Source: Streptomyces sp. SS1-1 (GTDB lineage Bacteria; Actinomycetota; Actinomycetes; Streptomycetales; Streptomycetaceae). From it: DNA of 64,000 bases. The stretch spans positions 2,826,001 through 2,890,000 of the forward strand of contig NZ_WBXN01000004.1 in assembly GCF_008973465.1 (NCBI RefSeq), written 5' to 3'. The position numbers were made by a program, and so were the translations under genes. Of this stretch, positions 50,812 to 64,000 are shown piece after piece. Every line of letters begins with the position of its first letter. The first letter of the stretch is position 1. The notes beneath the pieces are model-generated. The model made no database searches. It had not been told where the DNA came from and saw only the letters and a list, made by a program, of their open reading frames with translations.

Positions 50812-52879
50812 GAGTTGTCTCCCCCTGCTTGTCCGGCTCTCCGGCCTTCCCGGCCCCCTGGCCCGGCACGTCCCTCTCGCCGGGCTGCTCCCCGATGGTG
50901 TCCTCCAGCCGCCGCGTGCCCGACGCGGGCCGGGGCACCACCCGGGCCCCGTTGCCGGGCAGCGCCGTCGGGTCGGCCTTGGGCGCCGCGCTCTGCCGCG
51001 GCGCTATCGGGTCGCGCACGGGCCGCAGCGCCCCCTGCTCGCCCTGCGGCTGGGCCGGTACGGTCGCGGACTTGCCCCCGGAGGGCAGTCCGGCGTCGTC
51101 CAGGCCGCGGTTGCGCCGCGAGTCCTTCGGTTCCAGGGGTATCGGTGAGCCTCGGAGCGGTTCGTCGGCCGTACGCGGCAGCGTCAGCCGGAACTGCGAG
51201 CCACCGCCCGGCTCACCCCACGCCTGGAGCCAGCCGCCGTGCAGCCGCGCGTCCTCCAGCGCGATGGACAGGCCCAGTCCGGTACCGCCCGTGGTCCGCG
51301 CGCGGGCCGGGTCGGCCCGCCAGAAGCGGCTGAACACGCGGGTCGCCTCGCCGGGCTTGAGCCCTACGCCGTAGTCGCGCACCGCGACCGCGACCGCCCC
51401 GCCGGCCGCCGCCAGCTTGACCACGACATCCTGGCCCTCGCCGTGCTCGACGGCGTTGACCACCAGGTTGCGCAGCACGCGCTCCACCCGGCGGGCGTCC
51501 GCCTCGGCGACGACGGGCTGCTGGTCACCGGCCACGCGTATCCGGGTGCCCTTGCGCTCGGCGAGCGGCTCGGCGCCACTGACGACGCGCCGCACGACCT
51601 CCCGCAGGTCGATCGGCTCGGCCTCCAGCGCGGCGGCACCGGCGTCGAAGCGGCTGATCTCCAGCAGGTCGGCGAGCAGCGACTCGAACCGGTCCAGCTG
51701 GTCCGCCAGCAGCTCCGCCGACCGCGCGGTCACCGGATCGAAGTCCTCGCGCGCCTCGTGGATGACGTCGGCCGCCATCCGGACGGTCGTCAGCGGGGTG
51801 CGCAGCTCGTGCGACACGTCGGAGACGAACCGGCGCTGCATCCGCGACAGGTCCTCCAGCTGCTGGATCTTCACCTGGAGGTTCTGCGCCATCTTGTTGA
51901 AGGCCTCGCCCAGGCGGGCGATGTCGTCCTCGCCGGTGACCTTCATCCGTTCCTGGAGCCGCCCGGCCGACAGCCGCTCGGCGATGCCGGCCGCCATCCG
52001 GACGGGCGTGACGACCTGGCGCACCACGAGCCACGCGATGGCCCCGAGGAGGACGACGACGAACAGCCCGGCGGTCGCGAGCGTCGTCTTGACCAGGCTC
52101 AGCGACTTCTCCTCCTGCGTGAGCGGGAAGAGGTAGTACAGCTGGTACTGGTCGCCGTTGGGGTCGCTGACCTGCTTGCCGATCACGAGGCCCGGCTGGG
52201 ACTCCTTGTGGGCGCTCGGCTGGTAGACGATCCGGGTGTAGCTCTGGAAGACGCCTGTGGTGCCGTCGATCCGCTCCCGCAGTGCCTCGGGCACGCTCGC
52301 GGTCGGGTCGACCCCGCCGGAGGCACGCCGGCCGCGCCCCCCGGTCTCACTGCCCGCGGCGGCGGGCAGCGTCACGACCTCGAAGGCGCCCTGACCGCCG
52401 CTGGACAGCGACGAGACGGTGTCGCTCATCCACTGGATGACGTTCTGCCGGGACCGCTCGTCGGCGGCGGCACCGTCGTCGGCGGAGCCCGCCGCGGACT
52501 CGTCGGCCCGCTGCTTGGCTGCCGCGAACCCACCGGTCGCCTGGCTCTGCGAGGCCTTCACCTTCGCGTCGAGCAGGCCGTTGCGGACCTGCCCGATGAC
52601 GACGAAACCCAGCAGCAGGACGACGCCCAGCGACATCACCAGGGTCGAGACGACGACCCTGAGCTGGATGTTGCGCCGCCACAGCCGCATGACCGGCAGC
52701 AACGGCCGGCGCACCCAGCGCAGCAGCAGACGGAGGACCGGGCTGCCCTGGACCCCGCCCTGCAGCAGCCCGCCTTCCAGAAACCGCCCCCAGCGGGAAC
52801 CCGCCGTCTTCCGGCCGACAGGCCGCTCCCGACGGGTCCCGGTCCGACCGGGGGCCGTAGCGGCACTGTCCTGGGACAT
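50801..52879 (-). CDS. mtrB: Sensor histidine kinase MtrB
   Basis: A 692-residue membrane sensor kinase, partner of MtrA. ATG 52879 lies one base after the mtrA stop; an upstream in-frame start at 52912 would overlap mtrA. The N-terminal cytoplasmic tail is basic. TM1 (VVVSTLVMSLGVVLLLGFVV), an extracellular domain of about 165 residues and TM2 (TAGLFVVVLLGAIAWLVV) follow. Then come a HAMP domain, HisKA with the phosphoacceptor in SHELRTPL, and HATPase with GTGLGLSI. A Pro/Arg-rich tail of about 90 residues closes the protein. The MtrAB system links cell-wall and envelope state to development in streptomycetes (established for the family). The gene is translationally coupled at both ends. Confidence 0.97.
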   Translation of the reverse strand: MSQDSAATAPGRTGTRRERPVGRKTAGSRWGRFLEGGLLQGGVQGSPVLRLLLRWVRRPLLPVMRLWRRNIQLRVVVSTLVMSLGVVLLLGFVVIGQVRNGLLDAKVKASQSQATGGFAAAKQRADESAAGSADDGAAADERSRQNVIQWMSDTVSSLSSGGQGAFEVVTLPAAAGSETGGRGRRASGGVDPTASVPEALRERIDGTTGVFQSYTRIVYQPSAHKESQPGLVIGKQVSDPNGDQYQLYYLFPLTQEEKSLSLVKTTLATAGLFVVVLLGAIAWLVVRQVVTPVRMAAGIAERLSAGRLQERMKVTGEDDIARLGEAFNKMAQNLQVKIQQLEDLSRMQRRFVSDVSHELRTPLTTVRMAADVIHEAREDFDPVTARSAELLADQLDRFESLLADLLEISRFDAGAAALEAEPIDLREVVRRVVSGAEPLAERKGTRIRVAGDQQPVVAEADARRVERVLRNLVVNAVEHGEGQDVVVKLAAAGGAVAVAVRDYGVGLKPGEATRVFSRFWRADPARARTTGGTGLGLSIALEDARLHGGWLQAWGEPGGGSQFRLTLPRTADEPLRGSPIPLEPKDSRRNRGLDDAGLPSGGKSATVPAQPQGEQGALRPVRDPIAPRQSAAPKADPTALPGNGARVVPRPASGTRRLEDTIGEQPGERDVPGQGAGKAGEPDKQGETTRGR

Positions 52880-52880
52880 G

Positions 52881-53570
52881 TCAGCTCGGCCCTGCCTTGT
52901 ATCCGACACCACGGACGGTCACGACGATCTCCGGGCGCTCGGGGTCCTTCTCGACCTTGGAACGCAGTCGCTGGACGTGGACGTTGACCAGCCGGGTGTC
53001 GGCCGCGTGCCGGTAGCCCCAGACCTGCTCGAGCAGCACCTCACGCGTGAACACCTGCCACGGCTTGCGGGCCAGCGCGACCAGCAGGTCGAACTCCAGC
53101 GGCGTCAGCGCGATGGACTGCCCGTCCCGCTTCACGGAGTGCCCCGCCACGTCGATGACCAGGTCGCCGATGGCGAGCTGCTCGGGTGCCGGCTCCTCCG
53201 ACCTCCGCAGCCGCGCCCGGATGCGGGCCACGAGCTCCTTCGGCTTGAACGGCTTCACGATGTAGTCGTCGGCGCCGGACTCCAGGCCGACGACGACGTC
53301 GACCGTGTCGCTCTTCGCCGTCAGCATCACGATCGGCACGCCGGACTCCGCCCGGATCAGGCGGCAGACCTCGATGCCGTCCCGGCCGGGAAGCATCAGA
53401 TCGAGCAGCACCAGATCGGGCTTGGTCTCGCGAAATGCGGCCAGCGCCTTGTCGCCGTCGGCTACGAAAGACGGCTCAAAACCTTCACCACGCAGCACAA
53501 TGCCGAGCATCTCGGCCAGTGCGGTGTCGTCGTCGACGACAAGGACTCGTCCCTTCATAAACGACATCAT
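52881..53570 (-). CDS. mtrA: Response regulator MtrA
   Basis: A 229-residue OmpR/PhoB-family regulator. The receiver domain carries VVDDD and the phosphoacceptor Asp57 in LLDLMLPG, with Lys in IVKPFKP. The C-terminal winged helix (about 135-225) includes ALTPLEFDLLVALARKPWQV and RLVNVHVQRLRSKVEKDP. The start ATG 53570 (MMSFMKGRVLVVDDD) is used; ATG 53567 and 53558 are in frame close by. It is the first gene of the mtrA-mtrB-lpqB operon. The 157-base gap to mtnA carries an 8-bp inverted repeat, CGCACTGT/ACAGTGCG (53643-53675). MtrA is highly conserved and controls envelope and developmental genes. Confidence 0.98.
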   Translation of the reverse strand: MMSFMKGRVLVVDDDTALAEMLGIVLRGEGFEPSFVADGDKALAAFRETKPDLVLLDLMLPGRDGIEVCRLIRAESGVPIVMLTAKSDTVDVVVGLESGADDYIVKPFKPKELVARIRARLRRSEEPAPEQLAIGDLVIDVAGHSVKRDGQSIALTPLEFDLLVALARKPWQVFTREVLLEQVWGYRHAADTRLVNVHVQRLRSKVEKDPERPEIVVTVRGVGYKAGPS

Positions 53571-53727
53571 CCCATTCTCATAACGGTGGCGAAGGCAGTG
53601 GTGAGATAGGTCACCGACCAGCGACCTTAGTCGTAGGTCATCCGCACTGTCTGCCCTCGTCCCCTACACAGTGCGTGACCTTTGGAGGGGTTTGACCCCC
53701 TCTGCCCACCCTGTCGCTACGGCTGGA

Positions 53728-54876
53728 TCATGTCGTTCGCGCCGTCGACCCCGCCCTCGCGCACAGCTGGGTCAGCGCCTCGGCCGTCACAGGAGACGCG
53801 GTGCCCTCCTCCGTCACGATCGCCGTGATCAGCTCCGGCGGCGTCACGTCGAACGCCGGGTTGTACGCCTGCGTCCCCAGCGGCGCGACGGGAATCCCGC
53901 CGCCCGGCCCGCCCACGACCGGCGCCTGCGGCACCGCGAACTCCGTCACCTCGGCCCCGGCCCGCTGCTCCACCTCGATGGACGCCCCGTCCGGCGTCGC
54001 CGGATCCACCGTCGTCAGCGGCGCCACCACGATGAACGGCACATGGTGGTACCGCGCCAGCACCGCGAGCGGATAGCTCCCGACCTTGTTCGCCACCGAG
54101 CCGTCGGCCGCGATCCGGTCCGCCCCGATCAGCACCGCGTCCACCTCACCCGCCGCGAACAGCGAACCCGCCGCGTTGTCCGTGAGCAGCGTGTACGCCA
54201 TCCCGGTGCGCGCCGCCTCGTACGCCGTCAGCCGCGCCCCCTGCAGCAGCGGCCGCGTCTCGTCCACCCACAGCCGCCTCAGCCGCCCCGCCCGGTGTGC
54301 CGCGAGCGCCACCGCGAACGCGGTGCCCTCACCACCCGACACCAGCGCCCCGGTGTTGCAGTGCGTGAGGACGCGATGCCCACCGCCCGGCAGCAGCTCG
54401 TCCAGCAGGGCCAGTCCCCGCTCGGCCATCCTGGCGCTCGCCTCGGCGTCCTCCGCGTGCAGCGCCCGCGCCGCCCCGAGCGCCGCCGACGCCGCCCGCC
54501 GCGCGTCACCGCCCGCCGCCGACTCGGCACGGTAGGCGTCCCGCGCCCTGCGGACCCCGAGCGCCAGGTTCACGGCGGTCGGACGGGCACCCGCCAGCTC
54601 GTCGGCCGCGGCGTCCACGTCGAACCCGCGCGCGGCGGCGAGCGCGACCCCGTAGGCCCCGGCGATCCCGAGCAGCGGCGCCCCCCGCACGGCCAGCGAA
54701 CGGATCGCCTCCACCAGCACGGAGGCGTCCGTGCACACCAGCTCGACCTCCTCCGCGGGCAGTCTCGTCTGGTCCAGCAGGACCACGACCGGGCCCTCCG
54801 GCCGCTCGTCCCACCGGATCGCCGGTATCTCGGCCGGCCTGTCGTCCCCGCCGGAATGCGCGTACTGATCAGCCAT
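53728..54876 (-). CDS. mtnA: S-methyl-5-thioribose-1-phosphate isomerase
   Basis: A 382-residue methionine-salvage enzyme converting 5-methylthioribose-1-phosphate to 5-methylthioribulose-1-phosphate. It belongs to the eIF2B-alpha-like fold. Diagnostic segments are IRSLAVRGAPLLGIAGAYGV, the catalytic cysteine in THCNTGAL, WVDETRPLLQGARLTAYE, and LIGADRIAADGSVANKVGSY with the catalytic aspartate. ATG 54876 (MADQYAHSG) has only a weak ribosome site; a longer in-frame start is possible. It lies upstream of mtrA on the same strand, separated by a short hairpin (53685-53702), and is divergent from the membrane-protein operon. The other salvage enzymes are not in the window. Confidence 0.95.
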   Translation of the reverse strand: MADQYAHSGGDDRPAEIPAIRWDERPEGPVVVLLDQTRLPAEEVELVCTDASVLVEAIRSLAVRGAPLLGIAGAYGVALAAARGFDVDAAADELAGARPTAVNLALGVRRARDAYRAESAAGGDARRAASAALGAARALHAEDAEASARMAERGLALLDELLPGGGHRVLTHCNTGALVSGGEGTAFAVALAAHRAGRLRRLWVDETRPLLQGARLTAYEAARTGMAYTLLTDNAAGSLFAAGEVDAVLIGADRIAADGSVANKVGSYPLAVLARYHHVPFIVVAPLTTVDPATPDGASIEVEQRAGAEVTEFAVPQAPVVGGPGGGIPVAPLGTQAYNPAFDVTPPELITAIVTEEGTASPVTAEALTQLCARAGSTARTT

Positions 54877-55016
54877 GCCGTCAGTCTGCCCCGCATCCGG
54901 CGGACAATTGAAGGGAAGCAGGCCACACCTCGGCGGGTACCTCCCCGGTGCCCCCATGGCACGATGGCTGCCGAACTGCCGCCGCGACCGCGGACGGGCA
55001 CCGTGAAGGAGCGACG

Positions 55017-56354
55017 ATGAAAGACACTCCGGGCTGGGCCTCGCCCGGATCCGCCCCGTCCGACGGGCAGGAACCCGGCGCGTCCGGTCCCGCCGAGCCC
55101 TCGGTCAGCGCCGACTCCGCGCAGCAGCCACCGGCGGACCAGCAGGCCCCCGGCCCGAAGTGGTCCAAGGAGCAGCCCCCGGCGGGCCAGTGGTCCGCGC
55201 CCACGGGCGCCCAGGCCCCCGGCCAGGCCCCGCCGCCCCCACCGCCCGGCCCGGGCTGGGGCGCCAGGCCCCCGGCCGGCCCCGGCGCGCCCGGCGGCTG
55301 GGGCGGCGCCCCCCAGGGCTACGGGCCGCCCGGCGGATACGGCGGCTGGGGCGGTGGCTGGGGCGGACCCCCGCCGGCCGCCAAGCCCGGCGTGATCCCG
55401 CTGCGCCCCCTGGGCGTCGGCGAGATCCTCGACGGCGCCGTCTCCACCATGCGCGCCCACTGGCGCACGGTCCTCGGCGTCTCCCTCACCGTCGCCGTCG
55501 TGACGGAGATCCTCGTCATCCTCGTCCAGGGCTTCCTCCTGGACGAGCGCGTCAGCACCGAGGCCCTCAACGACCCGAGCGCCACCCTCGACGAGCTCAC
55601 CCGCGCCATGGGCGACTCGCTGATCAACTCCGGCGTGATCTTCCTGATCTCGGCGATCGGCACCGTCATCGCCACCGCCCTGCTGACGACCGTCACCAGC
55701 CGCGCCGTGCTCGGCAAGCCGGTCAGCACCGGCGAGGCGTGGCGCGACGCCCGTTCGCAGGTGCCGCGCCTCTTCGGCCTGCTCTTCCTGCTGCTCCTCA
55801 TGACCGTCGGCGTCGCCGTCGCGGGCGCCGTCCCGGGCATCGTCCTGGCCGCCTCGGGCGCCACGGAAGCGGGCTTCGCCCTCGTCGTCCTCGGCTCGAT
55901 CGGCGGCTTCGTCGTCGCGCTGTGGCTGTGGTTCCGCTTCTCCCTCGCCTCCCCCGCGCTGATGCTGGAGAAGCAGGGCATCAGGAAGGCGCTCAGCCGC
56001 TCCGCCAAGCTCGTCAAGGGCGCCTGGTGGCGGGTCTTCGGCATCCAGCTCCTCGCCATGATCATCGCGAACGTCGTCGCGGCGATCGTCGTCATCCCGT
56101 TCACGTTCCTGGCGGGCGCGGTCAGCGGCCAGGGCGCCGCCGGCATCCTCGACGGCACCACCGACTTCGGCTGGACGTTCCTCATCGTCAGCGGCGTGGG
56201 CTCGGTGATCGGCTCCATGATCACCCTGCCCATCACGGCCGGCGTGACCGTGCTGCTCTACATCGACCAGCGCATCCGCCGCGAGGCCCTCGACCTCGAA
56301 CTGGCCCGCGCGGCCGGCGTCCAGAACTCCGGCACCGGCACCCCGGGGAGCTGA
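55017..56354 (+). CDS. Proline/glycine-rich N-terminus plus multi-pass membrane protein
   Basis: A 445-residue membrane protein starting at ATG 55017 with AAGGAG six bases before it. Residues 1 to about 125 are disordered, rich in Pro, Gly, Gln and Trp. About six hydrophobic segments follow, such as VSLTVAVVTEILVILVQGFL, VIFLISAIGTVIATALL and LLFLLLLMTVGVAVAGAVPG. The core with LRPLGVGEILDGAVSTMRAH resembles actinobacterial proteins annotated as glycerophosphoryl-diester-phosphodiesterase membrane-domain proteins; no catalytic site is present. It is the first gene of a five-gene operon with DUF4129, DUF4350, MoxR and DUF58 proteins, suggesting a membrane assembly or protease-like maturation complex. 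Its exact function is unknown. Confidence 0.8.
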   Translation: MKDTPGWASPGSAPSDGQEPGASGPAEPSVSADSAQQPPADQQAPGPKWSKEQPPAGQWSAPTGAQAPGQAPPPPPPGPGWGARPPAGPGAPGGWGGAPQGYGPPGGYGGWGGGWGGPPPAAKPGVIPLRPLGVGEILDGAVSTMRAHWRTVLGVSLTVAVVTEILVILVQGFLLDERVSTEALNDPSATLDELTRAMGDSLINSGVIFLISAIGTVIATALLTTVTSRAVLGKPVSTGEAWRDARSQVPRLFGLLFLLLLMTVGVAVAGAVPGIVLAASGATEAGFALVVLGSIGGFVVALWLWFRFSLASPALMLEKQGIRKALSRSAKLVKGAWWRVFGIQLLAMIIANVVAAIVVIPFTFLAGAVSGQGAAGILDGTTDFGWTFLIVSGVGSVIGSMITLPITAGVTVLLYIDQRIRREALDLELARAAGVQNSGTGTPGS

Positions 56355-56358
56355 ATAG

Positions 56359-57132
56359 GTGAGTCCGACGGGGGGAGTTCTCACAGCGGTACCGGGGCTG
56401 CGGGAAGCAGCCGCACGCGCCCTCGCGCGCGCCGGTGACACGTCCGTACGCGCGGCGGCGGCGGCGGACGACGCGCCGCCGCTGACCACGCCGCGCGACC
56501 CCGCCCGGGAGGCGGCCCGGCGCGAGCTGTCCAAGAGCATGTACCACGAGGACGATCCCAGCTGGTTCCAGCGCGCGCTGGACACCTTCTGGGGCTGGGT
56601 CGAGGACCTGTTCGACAGCGCCGCGACCGTCACTCCCGGCGGCCCGCTCGGCCTGGTCGTCGTCATCCTCGTCGTCCTCGCCGTGATCGGCCTGCTGTGG
56701 TGGCGCCTGGGCACCCCGCGCCGCGAACCCGCGTCGTCCGCCGCCCTGTTCGACGACCGCCCCTGCAGCGCCGCCGACCACCGCTCCGCCGCCGAGGCCC
56801 ACGCCGCCCAGGGCCACTGGAACCGGGCCGTCCAGGAGCGCATGCGCGCCATCGTCCGCGCCCTTGAGGAACGCGCCCTCCTCGACGTCCGCCCCGGCCG
56901 CACCGCCGACGAGGCCGCCGCCGACGCCGGCCGACCCCTGCCCTCCCACGCCGACCGGCTGCGGGCCGCCGCCCGCGCCTTCGACGACGTCACGTACGGC
57001 GGGCGGACCGCGACCCGGCAGACGTACCAGACCCTCGCGGCCCTCGACCGCGACCTGGAGAACACCAAGCCGCAGCTCGCCGCCCAGGCCTCCGGCACGG
57101 GCCCCCAGGACCACCAGGGAGCCGCCGGATGA
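56359..57132 (+). CDS. DUF4129 domain-containing membrane protein
   Basis: A 257-residue protein starting at GTG 56359, four bases after the previous stop. An Ala/Arg/Asp-rich N-terminal part with SMYHEDDPSWFQRALDTFWG precedes one membrane helix at about 96-115 (PLGLVVVILVVLAVIGLLWW). The cytoplasmic C-terminal DUF4129 domain (about 140-240) contains AAEAHAAQGHWNRAVQERMR and the AFDDVTYGGRTATRQTYQTL motif. DUF4129 proteins are regularly encoded with MoxR and DUF58 genes, as here; the biochemical role is unknown. Its stop overlaps the start of the next gene, so translation is coupled. Confidence 0.9.
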   Translation: MSPTGGVLTAVPGLREAAARALARAGDTSVRAAAAADDAPPLTTPRDPAREAARRELSKSMYHEDDPSWFQRALDTFWGWVEDLFDSAATVTPGGPLGLVVVILVVLAVIGLLWWRLGTPRREPASSAALFDDRPCSAADHRSAAEAHAAQGHWNRAVQERMRAIVRALEERALLDVRPGRTADEAAADAGRPLPSHADRLRAAARAFDDVTYGGRTATRQTYQTLAALDRDLENTKPQLAAQASGTGPQDHQGAAG

Positions 57133-58333
57133 CGACCGAGGCCACACACCCGTCCACCTCGGCCTCGCCCACCGCCCGCCACCTGTGGACCCGCACCCGG
57201 GGCATCGCCCTCGGCGTCGTCCTCCTGCTCGCGGCGGCCGTCGCGATCGCCACGATCCGCTCCGACGCCCGGCACGGCACCCTCGACCCCCGCTCCGCCG
57301 ACCGCCAGGGCAGCAGGGCCGTCGCCGAACTCCTCGCCGACCGCGAGGTGGACACGCGCGTCGTCACCACCCTGGACGGAGCCCGCGCCGCCGCCGACGC
57401 CGACACCACCCTCCTCGTCGCCGCCCCCGACCTGCTCACCCCCACCCAGCAGAGGGCGCTGCGTGCGGCGACCGCCGACGCCGGAGGCCGCACGCTCCTC
57501 GTCGCACCCGGCAGCCCGTCCGTCGAACGGCTCGCCCCCGGCGTCACCGCCGACCCCGCGAACAGCCTCGACTCCGCGCTCTCCCCGGACTGCGCGCTGC
57601 CCGCCGCACGCCGGGCCGGCACCGCCGAGACCGGCGGCATCCGCTACACCACCACCCACCTCGACGCCGACGAGTGCTACCCCAGCAACCGCCTCGCCAC
57701 CCTCCTGCGGATCCCGGAGACCGGCGGCGACGGCACCGGCGACACCGTCGTCATCGGCGCGCCCGACATCCTCTTCAACGACCGCCTCGACGAGCAGGGC
57801 AACGCCTCGCTCGCCCTCCAGCTCCTCGGCTCCCGCCCCCATCTGGTCTGGTACCTCCCCACGCTCTCCGACGCCTCGGCCGCCGACCCGGACGACCAGC
57901 AAAGCTTCTTCGACCTGCTCCCCTCGGGCTGGCTCTGGGGCACCCTGCAGCTCTTCATCGCCGCGGCCGTCGCCGCCCTGTGGCGGGCACGCCGACTCGG
58001 CCCCCTGGTCCCCGAGAAACTCCCCGTCGCGATCCGCGCCTCCGAGACCGTCGAAGGCCGGGCCCGCCTCTACCGCAAGGCCAACGCCCGCGACCGCGCG
58101 GCCACCGCTCTCCGCTCCACCACACGCATCCGCCTCGCCCCCCTCGTCGGTGTCCCCCTCACCCAGGCGCACGCGCCCGAGACCCTGCTCCCCGCACTCT
58201 CCGCCCACCTGCGCCGGCACGGGGACGGACAGACCCTGCACACCCTCCTCTTCGGCCCGCCGCCCGGCGACGACGCGGCACTCGTCTCCCTCGCCGACCA
58301 ACTCGACGCCCTCGAAAGAGAGGTACGCCGTCC

Positions 58334-58337
<4 letters not shown>
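57129..58337 (+). CDS. DUF4350 domain-containing membrane protein
   Basis: A 402-residue protein with one N-terminal membrane helix (about 22-42, IALGVVLLLAAAVAIATI) and another near 268-288 (GWLWGTLQLFIAAAVAALWR). The extracytoplasmic domain between them (about 55-235) is the DUF4350 region, starting with GSRAVAELLADREVDTRVVT, a GATase/ThuA-like fold by analogy. The cytoplasmic tail has IRASETVEGRARLYRKANAR. ATG 57129 overlaps the previous stop and its own stop overlaps the MoxR start, so the operon is tightly coupled. Function is unknown; in this operon type it accompanies MoxR AAA+ ATPases and DUF58 proteins. Confidence 0.9.
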
Positions 58338-59325
<988 letters not shown>

Positions 59326-59326
<1 letters not shown>

Positions 59327-60636
59327 TGGCCTTCACCGGACGCGCCGCGCTCCTCGCGGCCCTAGGCTCCCTCCCCGTCGGTATCTGGGACCCCGGCTGG
59401 ACGGGCATCCTCGCGGTCAACGCCCCCCTGGCCGCCGCCTGCGCCTGCGACTTCGCTCTCGCGGCCCCCGTACGGCGCCTGCGCCTGACCCGCTCCGGCG
59501 ACACCTCCGTCCGCCTGGGCGACACGGCCGACGTCACCCTGACGGTCACCAACCCGTCGAACCGGCCGCTCCGCGCCCATCTCCGCGACGCCTGGCCCCC
59601 GAGCAGCTGGCAGTCCGGCACCGAGGTCACGTCCTCCCGCCACCAGGTGAGGATCCCCGCGGGCGAACGCCGGCGCCTGACCACCCGCCTCCGCCCCACC
59701 CGCCGAGGCGACCGCCAGGCCGACCGCGTCACGATCCGCTCCTACGGCCCCCTCGGCCTGTTCGCCCGCCAGGGCACCCACAAGGTCCCCTGGACCGTCC
59801 GGGTGCTGCCGCCCTTCACCAGCCGCAAGCACCTGCCGTCCAAGCTGGCACGCCTCCGCGAACTCGACGGCCGCACCAGCCTGATCACCCGCGGCGAGGG
59901 CACCGAGTTCGACAGCCTGCGCGAGTACGTCCCCGGCGACGACACCCGCTCCATCGACTGGCGGGCCACCGCACGGCACTCCGCGGTCGCCGTCCGCACC
60001 TGGCGCCCCGAACGCGACCGCCACATCCTTCTCGTCCTGGACACCGGCCGCACATCGGCGGGCCGCGTCGGCGACGCCCCACGGCTCGACGCCTCCATGG
60101 ACGCCGCCCTCCTGCTGGCCGCCCTGGCCTCCCGCGCCGGCGACCGCGTCGACCTCCTGGCCTACGACCGCCGGGTCCGCGCCCTCGTCCAGGGCCGCAC
60201 AGCCCGGGACGTCCTCCCCTCCCTGGTCAACGCGATGGCCACGGTGGAACCGGAACTCCTCGAGACCGACGCCCGAGGACTCACGTCCACAGCCCTGCGT
60301 ACGGCTCCCCGCCACTCCCTGATCGTCCTGCTCACGGCCCTTGACGCGGCCCCCATCGAGGAGGGCCTGCTCCCGGTCCTCCCTCAACTGACCCGGCGCC
60401 ACACAATCCTTCTCGCGTCCGTCGCCGACCCGCACATCGCGAACATGGCAAAGGCCCGCGGCCGCACGGACGCCGTCTACGAGGCGGCATCCGCGGCCCA
60501 GGCCCAAGCCGAACGCCACCGCACAGCGGAACAACTACGCCGCCACGGCGTGACCGTCGTGGACGCGACACCGGACGACCTGGCCCCAGCCCTGGCCGAC
60601 GCCTACCTGGCCCTCAAAACAGCCGGCCGCCTGTAG
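59326..60636 (+). CDS. DUF58 domain-containing protein (VWA-like)
   Basis: A 436-residue protein, last gene of the operon, starting at ATG 59326 overlapping the MoxR stop (TGATG). Two hydrophobic segments near the N-terminus (about 6-24 and 27-47) anchor it. The DUF58 core follows at about 190-235 (EGTEFDSLREYVPGDDTRSI, then DWRATARHSAVAVRTW). After it comes a von Willebrand A-like domain with a MIDAS-type opening (LVLDTGRTS), in which the usual DxSxS is modified to DTGRTS. Such proteins are the regular partners of MoxR ATPases. A terminator follows 19 bases after the stop, and the convergent rrn operon lies beyond. Confidence 0.93.
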
Positions 60637-60655
60637 CCGACAGCGGCAACGAAAA

Positions 60656-60683
60656 AGGCCCTTTCTGCCACCAGAAAGGGCCT
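60656..60683 (+). terminator. Terminator of the MoxR/DUF58 operon
   Basis: A perfect 12-bp stem, AGGCCCTTTCTG/CAGAAAGGGCCT, with loop CCAC, flanked by an A-run on the left and an AT-rich segment on the right. It could work in both directions. Confidence 0.8.
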
Positions 60684-60705
60684 GATACTTGGACGGTGAA
60701 ACGCA

Positions 60706-60739
60706 GAAAGGGCCCACACCGTAAGGTGTGAGCCCTTTC
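60706..60739 (-). terminator. Terminator of the rrn operon
   Basis: The stem GAAAGGGC-x-CACACC pairs with GGTGTG-x-GCCCTTTC around GTAA, with one internal mismatch, just 10 bases beyond the 3' end of 5S rRNA. It shares the GAAAGGGC/GCCCTTTC core with the adjacent terminator of the opposing operon. Confidence 0.8.
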
Positions 60740-60748
60740 CCAAAAATT

Positions 60749-60867
60749 GTTCGGCGGTGTCCTACTCTCCCACAGGGTCCCCCCTGCAGTACCATCGGCG
60801 CTGTAAGGCTTAGCTTCCGGGTTCGGAATGTAACCGGGCGTTTCCCTCACGCTATGACCACCGAAAC
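60749..60867 (-). rRNA. rrf: 5S ribosomal RNA
   Basis: About 119 bases recognisable as actinobacterial 5S rRNA. On the minus strand it begins GTTTCGGTGGTCATAGCGTG and ends with GGACACCGCCGAAC, so its ends pair to form helix I. The internal CCGAACCCGGAAGCTAAG segment is the universal loop B/helix III region. It follows 23S rRNA after about 87 bases and precedes a hairpin terminator. Ends are accurate to a few bases. Confidence 0.97.
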
Positions 60868-60954
60868 ACTATGAAACAATCAACCGCACCATGTGTGGCA
60901 CATGGGGTTGTTCGTGGTTTCAGAACCAACACAGTGGACGCGAGCAACTGAGGA

Positions 60955-64000
<3,046 letters not shown>

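Noticed and set aside
54570..58301. A 1,243-codon minus-strand frame spanning mtnA and the membrane operon
   Set aside because: It crosses several well-supported genes on the other strand and is Gly/Ala/Arg-rich low-complexity sequence.

Overview
This 64 kb window is chromosomal DNA of a Streptomyces-type actinomycete. The evidence is very high GC throughout coding DNA, GTG/TTG starts with GGAG-type ribosome sites, mtrA-mtrB-lpqB, the large 180-kDa-type NAD glutamate dehydrogenase, paired pkaA/pkaB-like kinases, a long-form HPF and an actinobacterial-type rrn operon. No insertion sequence, prophage, CRISPR array or tRNA gene was seen. Gene symbols come from protein motifs and remembered synteny with S. 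coelicolor; no database search was possible.

Layout. 0-6.7 kb: two Ser/Thr kinases on the minus strand (the first cut by the window edge), divergent from an FHA-FtsK/EssC-like protein. 6.9-10.6 kb: a three-gene sugar ABC uptake operon whose first permease carries a large extracytoplasmic insert. 10.7-31.2 kb: a cell-wall glycopolymer (teichoic-acid-like) locus. It holds four proteins fusing a GT2 glycosyltransferase to a TagF-like polymerase, two TarS-like GT2 enzymes, two related polytopic GT-C-like proteins at its ends, a GalE epimerase, a TagG/TagH-type exporter and a TetR regulator facing the exporter genes across a perfect 26-bp palindrome. The organic-peroxide module ohrA-ohrR sits inside this locus. 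31.3-40.5 kb: NAD-glutamate dehydrogenase, a DJ-1/PfpI protein, a HAD phosphatase, two small conserved actinobacterial proteins and a degenerate tandem-repeat array. 40.7-48.7 kb: secA, a GNAT acetyltransferase, an AlkZ/YcaQ-like DNA glycosylase, an orphan NarL-type regulator, hpf and comF. 49-54.9 kb: lpqB, mtrB, mtrA, mtnA, all on the minus strand. 55-60.6 kb: a tight five-gene membrane protein/DUF4129/DUF4350/MoxR/DUF58 operon running head-on into an rrn operon (5S, then most of 23S, minus strand) at the right edge.

The most interesting system is the glycopolymer locus. In the four GT2-TagF fusions, the two proteins with intact GT2 motifs have Arg where TagF has its HGTP histidine. The two with canonical TagF motifs have degenerate GT2 domains. 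This reciprocal pattern suggests that related bifunctional proteins have been specialised into glycosyl transfer and polyol-phosphate polymerisation, with TagGH exporting the product, TarS-like enzymes decorating it, GalE supplying UDP-galactose and the GT-C-like proteins possibly acting outside the membrane. The functions of tagO, tagA, tagD and LCP-type ligases would have to come from elsewhere in the genome.
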